From positions 30,424 through 94,423 of the forward strand of contig JBOHFT010000001.1 of assembly GCA_050699815.1 (NCBI GenBank): a DNA stretch of 64,000 bases, given 5' to 3'. This stretch comes from GCA-003244245 sp050699815. GTDB taxonomy: Bacteria > Actinomycetota > Actinomycetes > Mycobacteriales > Pseudonocardiaceae. Each line of letters opens with the position of its first letter. Position 1 is the first letter of the stretch. A program made the position numbers and the translations under genes. The notes beneath the pieces are model-generated. The model saw only the letters and a list, made by a program, of their open reading frames with translations, ran no database searches and was not told the origin of the DNA. This document shows, piece by piece, positions 8,994-17,217 of the stretch.

Positions 8994-9637
8994 GGAGGCT
9001 TGGGTGCGCGGTAAGTACTGACGGTCGAGGAACGGGACGATGCTCTCCGCGGGATATGCGCGAATCCGTCGGATCGGACGATCTCCGCCCGGCTGGGACG
9101 GAGCCAGTCGGTCATCACCCGAGAGATCATCCGAAACGGCGGCCGCGACAGCTACCGGGTGCACGCCGCGCAGGAACGGTACAAAACGCTGAAATCTCGC
9201 CGAAAGAGCGGAAACTGGAGAAGTAATGAGCGATTGCATGATGCTGTCACGGAAAAACTACGGAACGACTTCTCACCGGAGCGGATCTCGGGCAGACTGA
9301 AAGAGGACTATCCCGGGGATGCGTATGTCCCACGAGACGATCCATCAAGCGCTGTTCCTGCAGGCGAGAGGGGAGCTGCGGACACAGCTGAAGCTGGCCC
9401 TGCGGAGCGGCCGGGCCCAGCGGGTACCGTGCGGTCGACCCGTCCGAAGCAGACCAAGGGTCGCCGGCATGGTCAACATCAGCGAGCGTCCGGCCGAGGC
9501 GCAGTACCGAGCAGTGCCGATCCGCTGGGAGGGGGATCTGATCATCGAGAAAAGCGGGGGAAACGCTGGGGTTCAAAACTCCGCCAGAGATGCTGGAGAA
9601 GGCGCTAATGGAAGCGTCTCATGCACTGACCGCTTGA
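8990..9637 (+). mobile_element. IS30-family transposase remnant
   Basis: Fragments of one IS30-type transposase appear in more than one frame. The HTH part contains RTISARLGRSQSVITREI and NGGRDSYRVHAAQER. Then come FSPERISGRLKEDYPGD, and in another frame MSHETIHQALFLQARGEL and ISERPAEAQYRAVPIRWEGD. It then jumps directly to the C-terminal ETLGFKTPPEMLEKAL and a stop at 9635-9637. Most of the DDE catalytic core is deleted and frameshifts are present, so it is dead. Clear terminal inverted repeats were not found. Confidence 0.8.
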
Positions 9638-9803
9638 GACCGCCCCGGCAAAGGCGTACTCCTTACCCAACCCGGGACCATCGGCAGCTGTCGGCGCTCG
9701 GCTGCCAGTGCGTCTCGGGCCCGGGTAGCTTCTTTCTCATTGACGAGCAGAAGCGAAAAGTGAAACTGTCCGGCCATGGGCCATGGTTAAAACAGGAGCA
9801 GCA

Positions 9804-12635
9804 ATGATGAAATTAATTGCGCGAGAGCAAGATTTTAGTACGCTGCAGAAGATGTACGTTGACAGCCTCGACGGTAGAGGCAGCGTGGCGGTGGTGAGCG
9901 GTGCTGTCGGATCTGGAAAAACTGAATTACTACGTGCCATTGAAGAATGGGCTACGGAATCCGGCTCGCTAGTGCTCGCCGCCAACTGCTCACCGGTGGA
10001 GCGAGCACTCCCACTTAGCTTGGTCACTCAGCTTTTCCACAGCGTTGAACTTGATCCGGAGCATGCCGAGAAGGTATCTTTATTTCTCAACGACAGAGCG
10101 GGTGCTCACGTTTTGACCGAGCCTGACCGGGAAGTCATTAATCGCATTGATACGGGCTTGACGAAAGCTCTTTCAACGCTTCTGCTTGAACTTGCCAAAA
10201 ATAGTCCGCTCGTAATTGTGATTGATGATCTGCATCATGCTGACGGTCTTTCATTGCAGCTCCTGATATATTTCGTCAACCGGCTCAAAACCGCCCGGGT
10301 CCTGGTGGTGGTCACCGTATTGGCAAGTTGCAGGCCAGCTTACCCAATGCTCAGCACGGAACTTTTACGTCCACCATATACCCGGTGTTTCCGTCTTGCT
10401 CCACTGTCCCACGATGAGGTAGGTCGAATACTCTCCCAGGGAATCGATGATGATGCAGCCCAGCTCGCTGCTACTTGCCATGCTATCAGCGGAGGGAACC
10501 TGCGCCTGATATGTGCGTTAATGGACGACTTTCGTTCATTGGTTGAGACGATTCCAGCGCGGCGCGCCCAGCATGTCTTCCTAGATGTCTTCCTAGGCGA
10601 CGCATTTAGCGAGGCTGTGCGCACCAGCCTGCAGCGGTTCGACACGCAGGTTCTGCGGATTGCGCAGGCAGTCGCGGTGCTCGGCGACCTTGTCTCGCCC
10701 ACTCTGCTCGGCAAGATCCTTGACATGGCGGCTGAATCGACTACGCAGGCTATCCAGGAACTAGACATTGCCGGCCTGCTCGACTCAGGACAATTTCGGC
10801 ATCAAGCGGTCCGATCAATCATACTCGCGGATATGGTCTCCGAAGAGCGTGCTGATCTCCATCTTAGAATCGCCGAGCTGCTGCATGACGGCGGTGCGCC
10901 CGCGACTACTGTCGCCGGGCATCTCATCGCGGCGCGGCGAACTCAGGGCCAATGGGCTCTGGAAGTGTTGCTGAAGGCGGCGGAGCAGGTGGCCGATGAC
11001 GGTCAGATTGGCATGGCGTTCGAATGTCTCAACTTAGCGTATCAAGATTGCTCTGACGAACGAGAGTGGGTGCCTATTGCGACCGCGCTTGTGAAGGTCG
11101 CATGGCGGCTCAATCCCTTCACTGCGTTGCGCCATTTACCGCAGCTGACCGAGGCAATCCGCGAGGGTCACCTGGACGGCCGGGGAGCCACGATGATAAT
11201 TAGGTACCTACTCTGGCACGGCAAACTCCATCAAGCGGAACAGGCGGTGAACAGCCTGTACGCTGCAGCCAGAACGGCCGGTGCCAAGGAGGCAGCCACT
11301 GAGCTCAACGAATTCAGCCTGTGGCTCTCCTGCTCATATCCTGAATTTTCCCAACGTATCTCGGCTGTATCGGGCGGTGAGACGAAACGCAGCATTTCCT
11401 TATCACCGGAGACAATTTATCCGAGCCTGCAGGGCACCACGTTGCTTGCTGACCTGCTTACTGGCGGTTCGCGAGAAAATGCCGTCCTCAACGCCGAGCA
11501 GTTTTTGCGGAGTTGTCGACCGCATGAAGCTGTGGATGAGCCGCTGACCTCCGCACTCGCCGTTTTGGTATATGCAGGAGAACTGGATTCAGCCAGCACC
11601 TGGTGCGTGTCCATCCTCAATAAAGCTGCGAGCCGCCGCGACGTGACCGGGCAAGCTTTGATTTCCAGCCTTCAAGCGGAAATCGCCGTCAGATCTGGCG
11701 ACCCGCCCTCGGCGGAACAGTTTTCCCAGCGGGCGCTTAAGTATATTTCTACTCAAAGCTGGGGACTTGGGATCGGTGCTCCATTAGCCAGTATATTGTT
11801 AGCCGCAACGGTGATGGGAAAATACCAGGAGGCGGCTGAGTATCTCAATCAACCGGTACCAAAGGAAATGTTCCAGAGCCGATTCGGTCTCTACTACCAG
11901 CATGCTCGCGGGCATTACTACTTGGCGACGAACAACGGGCGTGCTGCTCTTGCCGACTTCCGGGTTTGTGGTGAGCTGATGCAGCGATGGGGTATCGACC
12001 AGCCGTCGTTGGTGCCGTGGCGGACTGACATGGCCCAAGCGCTACTGCACTTGGGTGAGAAGGACCGGGCGAGGAAGCTCGTATTAGAGCAACTAGCACG
12101 AATTGGAGCGGAACGTTCTCGGGCATACGGTATATCACTGCGAGTACTGGCGGCGACGACCGATCTCCAACATCAGCTCCAGCTGCTCAAGGAATCTATT
12201 GATGTTTTGGGAGAATGTGGCGACAGGCTCGAACTCGCCCGCTCGCTGGCTGACCTCAGCAGTGTGTATCACATACTTGGGGAATCCGCTAAGGCGCGGA
12301 TGACGATTCGCCGAGCCAGGCACGTTGCCGGTGACCGCGAGATTGAGCACATGCAAGCTAGATATACGAAAAAACGCACAAGCAAGAATTTTGCAAGATT
12401 CCTCGGGGCCCAACAGGGGACCGTCGGGCAGGTGACGGAGTTGACAGTCTCAGAGCGAAGGGTGGCCGTGCTCGTTGCACAGGGATTCACCAACCGTGAG
12501 GTGGCGCAGAAACTGTACATCTCGGTTAGTACGGTCGAGCAACACTTGAGTAGGACCTACCGTAAACTCAAAATAAACCGCCGCGCAGAATTACCTGCCA
12601 GACTCGGACCGAACGATATGCACGATATGTTTTGA
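9804..12635 (+). CDS. LAL-type LuxR-family ATP-binding regulator
   Basis: 943-residue large ATP-binding LuxR-type regulator, a common pathway activator in actinomycete biosynthetic clusters. Walker A GAVGSGKT lies at residues 33-40 and a Walker B-like LVIVIDDLHHAD near 135. A long TPR-like helical middle follows, and the last ~65 residues form the LuxR HTH (LTVSERRVAVLVAQGFTNRE). AGGAG at 9794-9798 favours the ATG at 9804 or 9807 over the one at 9783. Base composition is visibly less GC-rich than the backbone, suggesting transfer. It faces the LmbU-type gene convergently and probably controls the cluster. Confidence 0.88.
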   Translation: MMKLIAREQDFSTLQKMYVDSLDGRGSVAVVSGAVGSGKTELLRAIEEWATESGSLVLAANCSPVERALPLSLVTQLFHSVELDPEHAEKVSLFLNDRAGAHVLTEPDREVINRIDTGLTKALSTLLLELAKNSPLVIVIDDLHHADGLSLQLLIYFVNRLKTARVLVVVTVLASCRPAYPMLSTELLRPPYTRCFRLAPLSHDEVGRILSQGIDDDAAQLAATCHAISGGNLRLICALMDDFRSLVETIPARRAQHVFLDVFLGDAFSEAVRTSLQRFDTQVLRIAQAVAVLGDLVSPTLLGKILDMAAESTTQAIQELDIAGLLDSGQFRHQAVRSIILADMVSEERADLHLRIAELLHDGGAPATTVAGHLIAARRTQGQWALEVLLKAAEQVADDGQIGMAFECLNLAYQDCSDEREWVPIATALVKVAWRLNPFTALRHLPQLTEAIREGHLDGRGATMIIRYLLWHGKLHQAEQAVNSLYAAARTAGAKEAATELNEFSLWLSCSYPEFSQRISAVSGGETKRSISLSPETIYPSLQGTTLLADLLTGGSRENAVLNAEQFLRSCRPHEAVDEPLTSALAVLVYAGELDSASTWCVSILNKAASRRDVTGQALISSLQAEIAVRSGDPPSAEQFSQRALKYISTQSWGLGIGAPLASILLAATVMGKYQEAAEYLNQPVPKEMFQSRFGLYYQHARGHYYLATNNGRAALADFRVCGELMQRWGIDQPSLVPWRTDMAQALLHLGEKDRARKLVLEQLARIGAERSRAYGISLRVLAATTDLQHQLQLLKESIDVLGECGDRLELARSLADLSSVYHILGESAKARMTIRRARHVAGDREIEHMQARYTKKRTSKNFARFLGAQQGTVGQVTELTVSERRVAVLVAQGFTNREVAQKLYISVSTVEQHLSRTYRKLKINRRAELPARLGPNDMHDMF

Positions 12636-12699
12636 GTATGGTCCGGGTGATATTCCTCATGGCACAGTATCATAATGGCACAGTATTCATAATGACACG

Positions 12700-13311
12700 T
12701 TAGAACTCCGGAGTGGCCGCCCTGTCCAGTTCGGTAATTACCCATTCTGCGACGCTGCAGTCCATCCGCTCGGCGGCATGCTGCCAGCGGTCAAGACGTT
12801 CCACCGGAACTTCGATCTTCAGAATTGTGGTCTTCGTTGCGCTTTCTTGGAGTGGTTTCGGCCGATTGGCAGAACGGGTAGCGCGAATCCGTCGACGCAG
12901 CTCATTGCGCGACCAATTAAATCGCTCAGCTCGGGTCAACCACTCGTCCTGCTCTGCCTCGGTAAGTGCCGCAACCTCGGCGTGGTGCCCGAAGCTCAGG
13001 CTGTCCCGCCGGCGGGACAGCCTGAACTTTTTCGCGACCCATGCGTAGTTCCGCAGGGTTTGATAGTCCAGCGATGTGCCCGTGATAGCTTGCTCGTAAC
13101 GATCTCCGAAATAGTTCTCACCGTACGATAGCCAGTCTCCCACCCACCACGCACATGAGTTTGCGACTGCAAATACTTGTGATCCGATCTGGCGCCACAC
13201 TTCGAAGGACAGCTCGCTGGGCAGGACGAGCCCACTCCTCTGGGCGCGTACTCTCCAGTTAGCGCCGAGGTTCAGAATTGAACTCCCCGGTTCCCATCCC
13301 GCGGTTCCCAT
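12700..13311 (-). CDS. LmbU-family transcriptional regulator
   Basis: About 203 residues matching the LmbU family, cluster-situated regulators named for LmbU of lincomycin and including HrmB of hormaomycin. Diagnostic stretch: SCAWWVGDWLSYGENYFGDR, then TSLDYQTLRNYAWVAKKF, SFGHHAEVAALTEAEQDEWL and FNWSRNELRRRIRA. The open frame extends to 13614, but the upstream part is Cys/Gly/Pro-rich and unlike the family, so I start at the ATG at 13311, inside a 14-bp direct repeat. A weak ribosome site makes the start uncertain. A second regulator next to the LAL gene. Confidence 0.82.
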   Translation of the reverse strand: MGTAGWEPGSSILNLGANWRVRAQRSGLVLPSELSFEVWRQIGSQVFAVANSCAWWVGDWLSYGENYFGDRYEQAITGTSLDYQTLRNYAWVAKKFRLSRRRDSLSFGHHAEVAALTEAEQDEWLTRAERFNWSRNELRRRIRATRSANRPKPLQESATKTTILKIEVPVERLDRWQHAAERMDCSVAEWVITELDRAATPEF

Positions 13312-14102
13312 CCCGCTTGCACCGCCCGTGATTTCGCGCCTCGCAGCAGATCGTACGTCCTCGCCGCGCTCTAACTTCTCCCAGTGCTCACCGACTCTGT
13401 CACGGCACACACCGCCAAGGCCGCAACAACCGTGTCCACCTACGAGGGCAGCAGGGCTCGATGGCGAGCAGAAGTGGCACAGCTGACTACCAGGCGGATC
13501 ACCAAATCTGACAAATACTGAACTCGCGCGTTCAGGCGGATTGCCCAAAAATTGGACCCGTGTAAATGCATCACCACCCCAGCCCTTCGCTGCGTCGTGT
13601 TCAACCACGTCCACTCAAACATCGTTAAACGACGTCTCGGGCTCCCGGGCGGGTCACACGGCAACATCGCAAAAATACTGACCGGTTGGCCAGTACGGTA
13701 CGACAAGGAAGCTAGCGCAAGACCGCAATCAACCCGTAATGTGCGCATGCTCTCACGTGGTGCCATGTCCCGGTGACGTGACAGTCCAGGTCATCGACAG
13801 CGAATGCGGAGGAGACATGGCACAGCCGGTCGTTGGTGCCCGACAGGATCTGCACTCCCCGCCCCGCTCCGGCGGACGGGCGCCGATGTCGGTGCGGGCG
13901 CTGATCGCCGATCGATCGCCGCGATCACCGTGTCGTGGTCGGCCGAGGCTGGCGGTGCGAGGCGTATCACTCACCAGATCATCCCCAGTCCAAGGATCTG
14001 GGTGCCGCACCGTGCTGCGCGCACTTCGAGCTGGTCTGGACACCACTGGGGCGCGGTCGGTGGATCGCGCGGTGGCGCTAGACGCGGTCGCCGGCGGTGT
14101 CC
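13312..14102. other. No confident gene (intergenic, about 790 bp)
   Basis: No frame in this stretch reads like a known family. It holds the possible N-terminal extension and promoter of the LmbU-type gene (to ~13.75 kb) and then GC-rich sequence that may be degraded coding DNA. A two-copy 14-bp direct repeat (cggttcccatcccg) lies at 13288-13315, at the chosen LmbU start. Confidence 0.5.
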
Positions 14103-14504
14103 CTACTGGCGGCGCTGGAGGATGACCAGCGGGATTTGGCGGGTGATCTTGGCTTGAAGTCCGGCAAGGAAGGGATAGTTCTCCACGGCGTCCGCCCACA
14201 GCCGGTCGCGTTCCTGCCCCACCGCCACATGGGCGGTGGCCGCCCAAGACTCGGCACCGACCTCCACAGTGACCTTGGGGTGTGCCACCAGGTTGTGCTA
14301 CCAGTCAGGGTGGGTGGGTGCGCCCTGATCGGAAGCGAACACGATCAAGCGGTCACCGTCGGTGTGGTATATTCAGGGGGTTGACGCGAGGTTTGCCGCT
14401 TTTGGCTCCGATGCTGGTCAGCAACAGCAGCGGACCGCCAAACTGGCCGTCGACCTGTCCCGCGTTGGCGCGAAACTCGGCGATGACCGTCGGATTGAGA
14501 TGAC
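14103..14504 (-). pseudogene. Deazaflavin (F420)-dependent nitroreductase-like pseudogene
   Basis: The reverse strand gives NPTVIAEFRANAGQVDGQF and PLLLLTSIGAKSGKPRVNPL (family N-terminal half). After a frameshift it gives DGDRLIVFASDQGAPTHPDW, an in-frame TAG where the family has Tyr (W-Y-H-N), then HNLVAHPKVTVEVG and ENYPFLAGLQAKITRQIPLV. One frameshift plus one nonsense codon inactivate it. Intact relatives use F420H2 to reduce small molecules. It directly abuts a flavoprotein fragment. Confidence 0.8.
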
Positions 14505-14606
14505 CGGTGCCTGCTCGACCAGGACGGGCTCGACGCCGCGGACGGGGAGGCCGGACGCGAGTGCGAGTCCGGCCAAGCCAGCCCCGATGATCAAAATACG
14601 GTTCAT
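14505..14606 (-). pseudogene. N-terminal fragment of an FAD-dependent monooxygenase
   Basis: The reverse strand from an ATG reads MNRILIIGAGLAGLALASGL and then a Glu-ending second strand (VEPVLVEQAP). This is the FAD-binding Rossmann start (GxGxxG) of PHBH-type monooxygenases, about 34 residues. It then fuses abruptly to the deazaflavin-reductase remnant, so all substrate and catalytic parts are lost. Confidence 0.7.
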
Positions 14607-14708
14607 CGCCCATCACGTAGGAAAGTGAATACTGCGGTGGCCCGGCCGATGCCAGATCCATGAATTGATCGCGGCTTTGACGCCGCAGGTCGGGTGTTGC
14701 TGCAGATT

Positions 14709-16127
14709 TTACTTCGTACCGACGGCCATCGAGTCCGCACCCCCCAGGTGCTCGACGTAGCAGTCACGAAATCCGGCATCGGACAACCAACCAACGCAGT
14801 CCGCTCCCGTGCAATTGGAGCCCCCTAAGGTTAACAGCAGCATATGCAGGCTCATGAGCAGGCCGAAAGCGTCATGCTTGCGGTCGTCGTCAATAAGGCA
14901 TTCGTAGACAACGACGGTCCCGCCGTCAGGCAGCGATTCGTAGGCCTTTCCCAGCAGCATCCGCCTGGTCTCCAAGTCCCAGTCGTGCAGCACATTCCCG
15001 AACACGATAACGTCGGCACTGGGTAGCGGGTCGGTAAAGAAACTGCCGCTCACGAACTTCATCCGGTCAGTGAGTCCGAACTGCTCCACTGTTTCGGCGA
15101 AGATCGGGCCGACTGGCGGTAGATCGAAGCCAATCCCGCTGAGGTGGGGATGGCGGCGCAGCACTCGGGACAACAACGATCCCTGTGCGCAGCCGACATC
15201 GGTGACGGTCGTGCGCTTCTCCCAGGGGAAACGCTCCGCAAGCGCGAGAACGGTGCCCAGAGTACCAGCGGCCATCGCCCGCAGGAACTTTCGCAGGTGT
15301 TCCGGCTGCGTGTACAGAACGTCGAATAACTCAGTTTTGCTGACCGCCGCATCGTGTTGCGGCAACCCGGTCCGCAAGGCAGATTCCAGATTTCCCCACA
15401 ATAAGTAATACTGACTATTAACACGCTTGAGCAAATCGCCCAAGTATTGTTCAGGATCCGATTCGTTTAATACTGCAGCGCTTATCGGCGTGTTACGGTA
15501 CAAGCCGTTCTCTCGATCGAGTAATTTTAACGCAACCAGTGCATCGAAGAAATCTCGTGCGCTGCGATCGTGTAGACCAAGTTTTACCCGAAGGGTCTCC
15601 GCATCCAGTGGTTGCGCCGCCAGTTCGGTGAACACGCCGAGTTCCACCGCAACGAGGAGCGCCTTCGCATGCCAGAAGCCGTGCCCAAGCTGAAAAATAT
15701 GCTCCTTCTGCGAGGGCATCCCTGCCTCGTTGGTTCCCAGCAGTGTTCGAATGCCAGCCGTGTCGTGGTAGTCTTCGAAATTGGTGGCTTTCCCATCGGC
15801 TAGTCGCCAGGAGTGGACAAACGGCACCGTGCAGGCTTGTCCACTGTGCGCGACCCGCATGTGGTGCGTTCCGGTCACCATCACACGGTCACCTGATTCG
15901 ACAAACTCTTGAGGTGCTGGCCGAAGTTCGCTGAAGATTCTGCGAGCTCGTGTCATAAAATCCCGAACCTGCTTGTGCCCTTTCTTGATTCCGCCGAGTC
16001 CATAGTCGTTCATCCCCTGGGGATGGGTCCACTCGATGGTGGGAGAGAACAGTTCCATTGCGGCGTCGATGTCGCCGCGGGCAAACGCGGCGTATGATTC
16101 GTGGATGATCTCAGTGTTAGTAGGCAC
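14709..16127 (-). CDS. SnoaL-like domain fused to an O-methyltransferase-like domain
   Basis: 472-residue fusion, last gene of the minus-strand operon. Residues 1-130 are a SnoaL/NTF2-like domain (ESYAAFARGDIDAAMELFSP, a fold used by polyketide cyclases and dehydratases). Residues ~140-472 match the AcetylserotoninOMT-type methyltransferases: an N-terminal winged-helix dimerisation part (ELGVFTELAAQPLDAETLRV), a motif I region DVGCAQGSLLSRVL, and LHDWDLETRR with the usual catalytic His. Motif I lacks the canonical GxGxG, so SAM-dependent activity is not assured. GTG start after AAAGGAAG. The second copy downstream has the two domains as separate overlapping frames. It may tailor, or dehydrate, the product of the A-T-TE enzyme. 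Confidence 0.85.
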   Translation of the reverse strand: MPTNTEIIHESYAAFARGDIDAAMELFSPTIEWTHPQGMNDYGLGGIKKGHKQVRDFMTRARRIFSELRPAPQEFVESGDRVMVTGTHHMRVAHSGQACTVPFVHSWRLADGKATNFEDYHDTAGIRTLLGTNEAGMPSQKEHIFQLGHGFWHAKALLVAVELGVFTELAAQPLDAETLRVKLGLHDRSARDFFDALVALKLLDRENGLYRNTPISAAVLNESDPEQYLGDLLKRVNSQYYLLWGNLESALRTGLPQHDAAVSKTELFDVLYTQPEHLRKFLRAMAAGTLGTVLALAERFPWEKRTTVTDVGCAQGSLLSRVLRRHPHLSGIGFDLPPVGPIFAETVEQFGLTDRMKFVSGSFFTDPLPSADVIVFGNVLHDWDLETRRMLLGKAYESLPDGGTVVVYECLIDDDRKHDAFGLLMSLHMLLLTLGGSNCTGADCVGWLSDAGFRDCYVEHLGGADSMAVGTK

Positions 16128-16215
16128 GTTCTTCCTTTCCGTGGAAGGGCTGATCCGAAGGGAGCCAACGGTGACTGTTCAATGACGTTACCGCTGGACG
16201 TCCGCGTTTGGCCCG

Positions 16216-17148
16216 CTACGGACGGGTCGAGGCAGTGCTCACTAAGTCGGGTAGATGAACTTCTAGCGTCCTGCGAAGGCCGTCCCGCCAGCCCACCGTG
16301 CAGTTCCCTATAAGTGATTTTCGTAAGGTATTGTCAAACGCGTGTGTCTCTCGTGTCACGTCATTTTGCGCGTACGTGGCGACCGTGCCGCTGAGCTGTG
16401 CTAGGTAATTCATCGCATCCGTGATTCCAACGACATCGTCACCACCCCAATTCACGACACGTGCTGGCACCGTCGCCACATTCCACAGAAGTGGGACCTG
16501 CCGGGCGATGTCGTCAGTATGGATCGGGTTGCACAAATTCTGTCCAACCCGGGGAACCTCAATCGGCTGGCCGGCGAGAATTCTCCGCAAGAACAGTATC
16601 GGCACGCCCCCGTGACCATATGGCCCGTATGCGATGTTGAGCCGGGCGATCGTCGTAGGCAAAGACAGTGCCGTGGCCAGGGCACGCACCGCTCCCTCAC
16701 TTGCAATCTTGCCGATCGGATAGGTGGGAAACCACAACGCCTGCCCGCTAAGCGCGTCCGTTTCGGTATAGCGGTGATCGAGGCCCTGATGTGCGTAGAC
16801 CGCACCGGTCGAGACGAACAGGAACGCTTCAGCGCGCCGGCAGTGCATCATCAGCCTGCCGATCGCTCCACAATTGATGTCGACGGTCTCATCGAAGTCA
16901 CTACCGTTTCCCCTGTGGCACGCCGAGTGCATGATATGCGTGAAGTCGTCCGGCACACCGTCGAGGCCCTCGGTTCCCATGTCCCAGCGCCAGGTCCGTA
17001 TCCCGTGCGAGAGCAGTCCCTGTCGTGCCTGGGCGTCGCCGAACCGGCCCAGACACCAGACCTCGTTGTCTTTCGCAAGAGCTTCGGCCACCGGACGGGC
17101 AACCTGACCGGTGGCGCCAGTGATGAGAATTTTTTTTCCGGTAAGCAC
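16216..17148 (-). CDS. NAD-dependent epimerase/dehydratase (extended SDR)
   Basis: 310-residue extended short-chain dehydrogenase. It begins KKILITGATGQVARPVAEAL with the GxxGxxG nucleotide motif. The active-site triad appears as FVSTGAVYAH (Ser) and YPIGKIASE (YxxxK). ARLNIAYGPYGHGGVP is the NAD-epimerase substrate-loop region. It lies 69 bp after the A-T-TE stop and 88 bp before the SnoaL-MT gene, so it is part of one operon. In known bacterial p-terphenyl pathways a reductase acts on the terphenylquinone; this SDR is the candidate for such a step here, which is inference. A 30-bp piece of it recurs at 24088-24117. Confidence 0.87.
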   Translation of the reverse strand: MLTGKKILITGATGQVARPVAEALAKDNEVWCLGRFGDAQARQGLLSHGIRTWRWDMGTEGLDGVPDDFTHIMHSACHRGNGSDFDETVDINCGAIGRLMMHCRRAEAFLFVSTGAVYAHQGLDHRYTETDALSGQALWFPTYPIGKIASEGAVRALATALSLPTTIARLNIAYGPYGHGGVPILFLRRILAGQPIEVPRVGQNLCNPIHTDDIARQVPLLWNVATVPARVVNWGGDDVVGITDAMNYLAQLSGTVATYAQNDVTRETHAFDNTLRKSLIGNCTVGWRDGLRRTLEVHLPDLVSTASTRP

Positions 17149-17217
17149 GGTTTCCTCTCCATTGCTAGTCGTCGGCGGTGGCCCGCCACTAGCCGGTCCG
17201 GTTGTCTGCGTCTGTGA

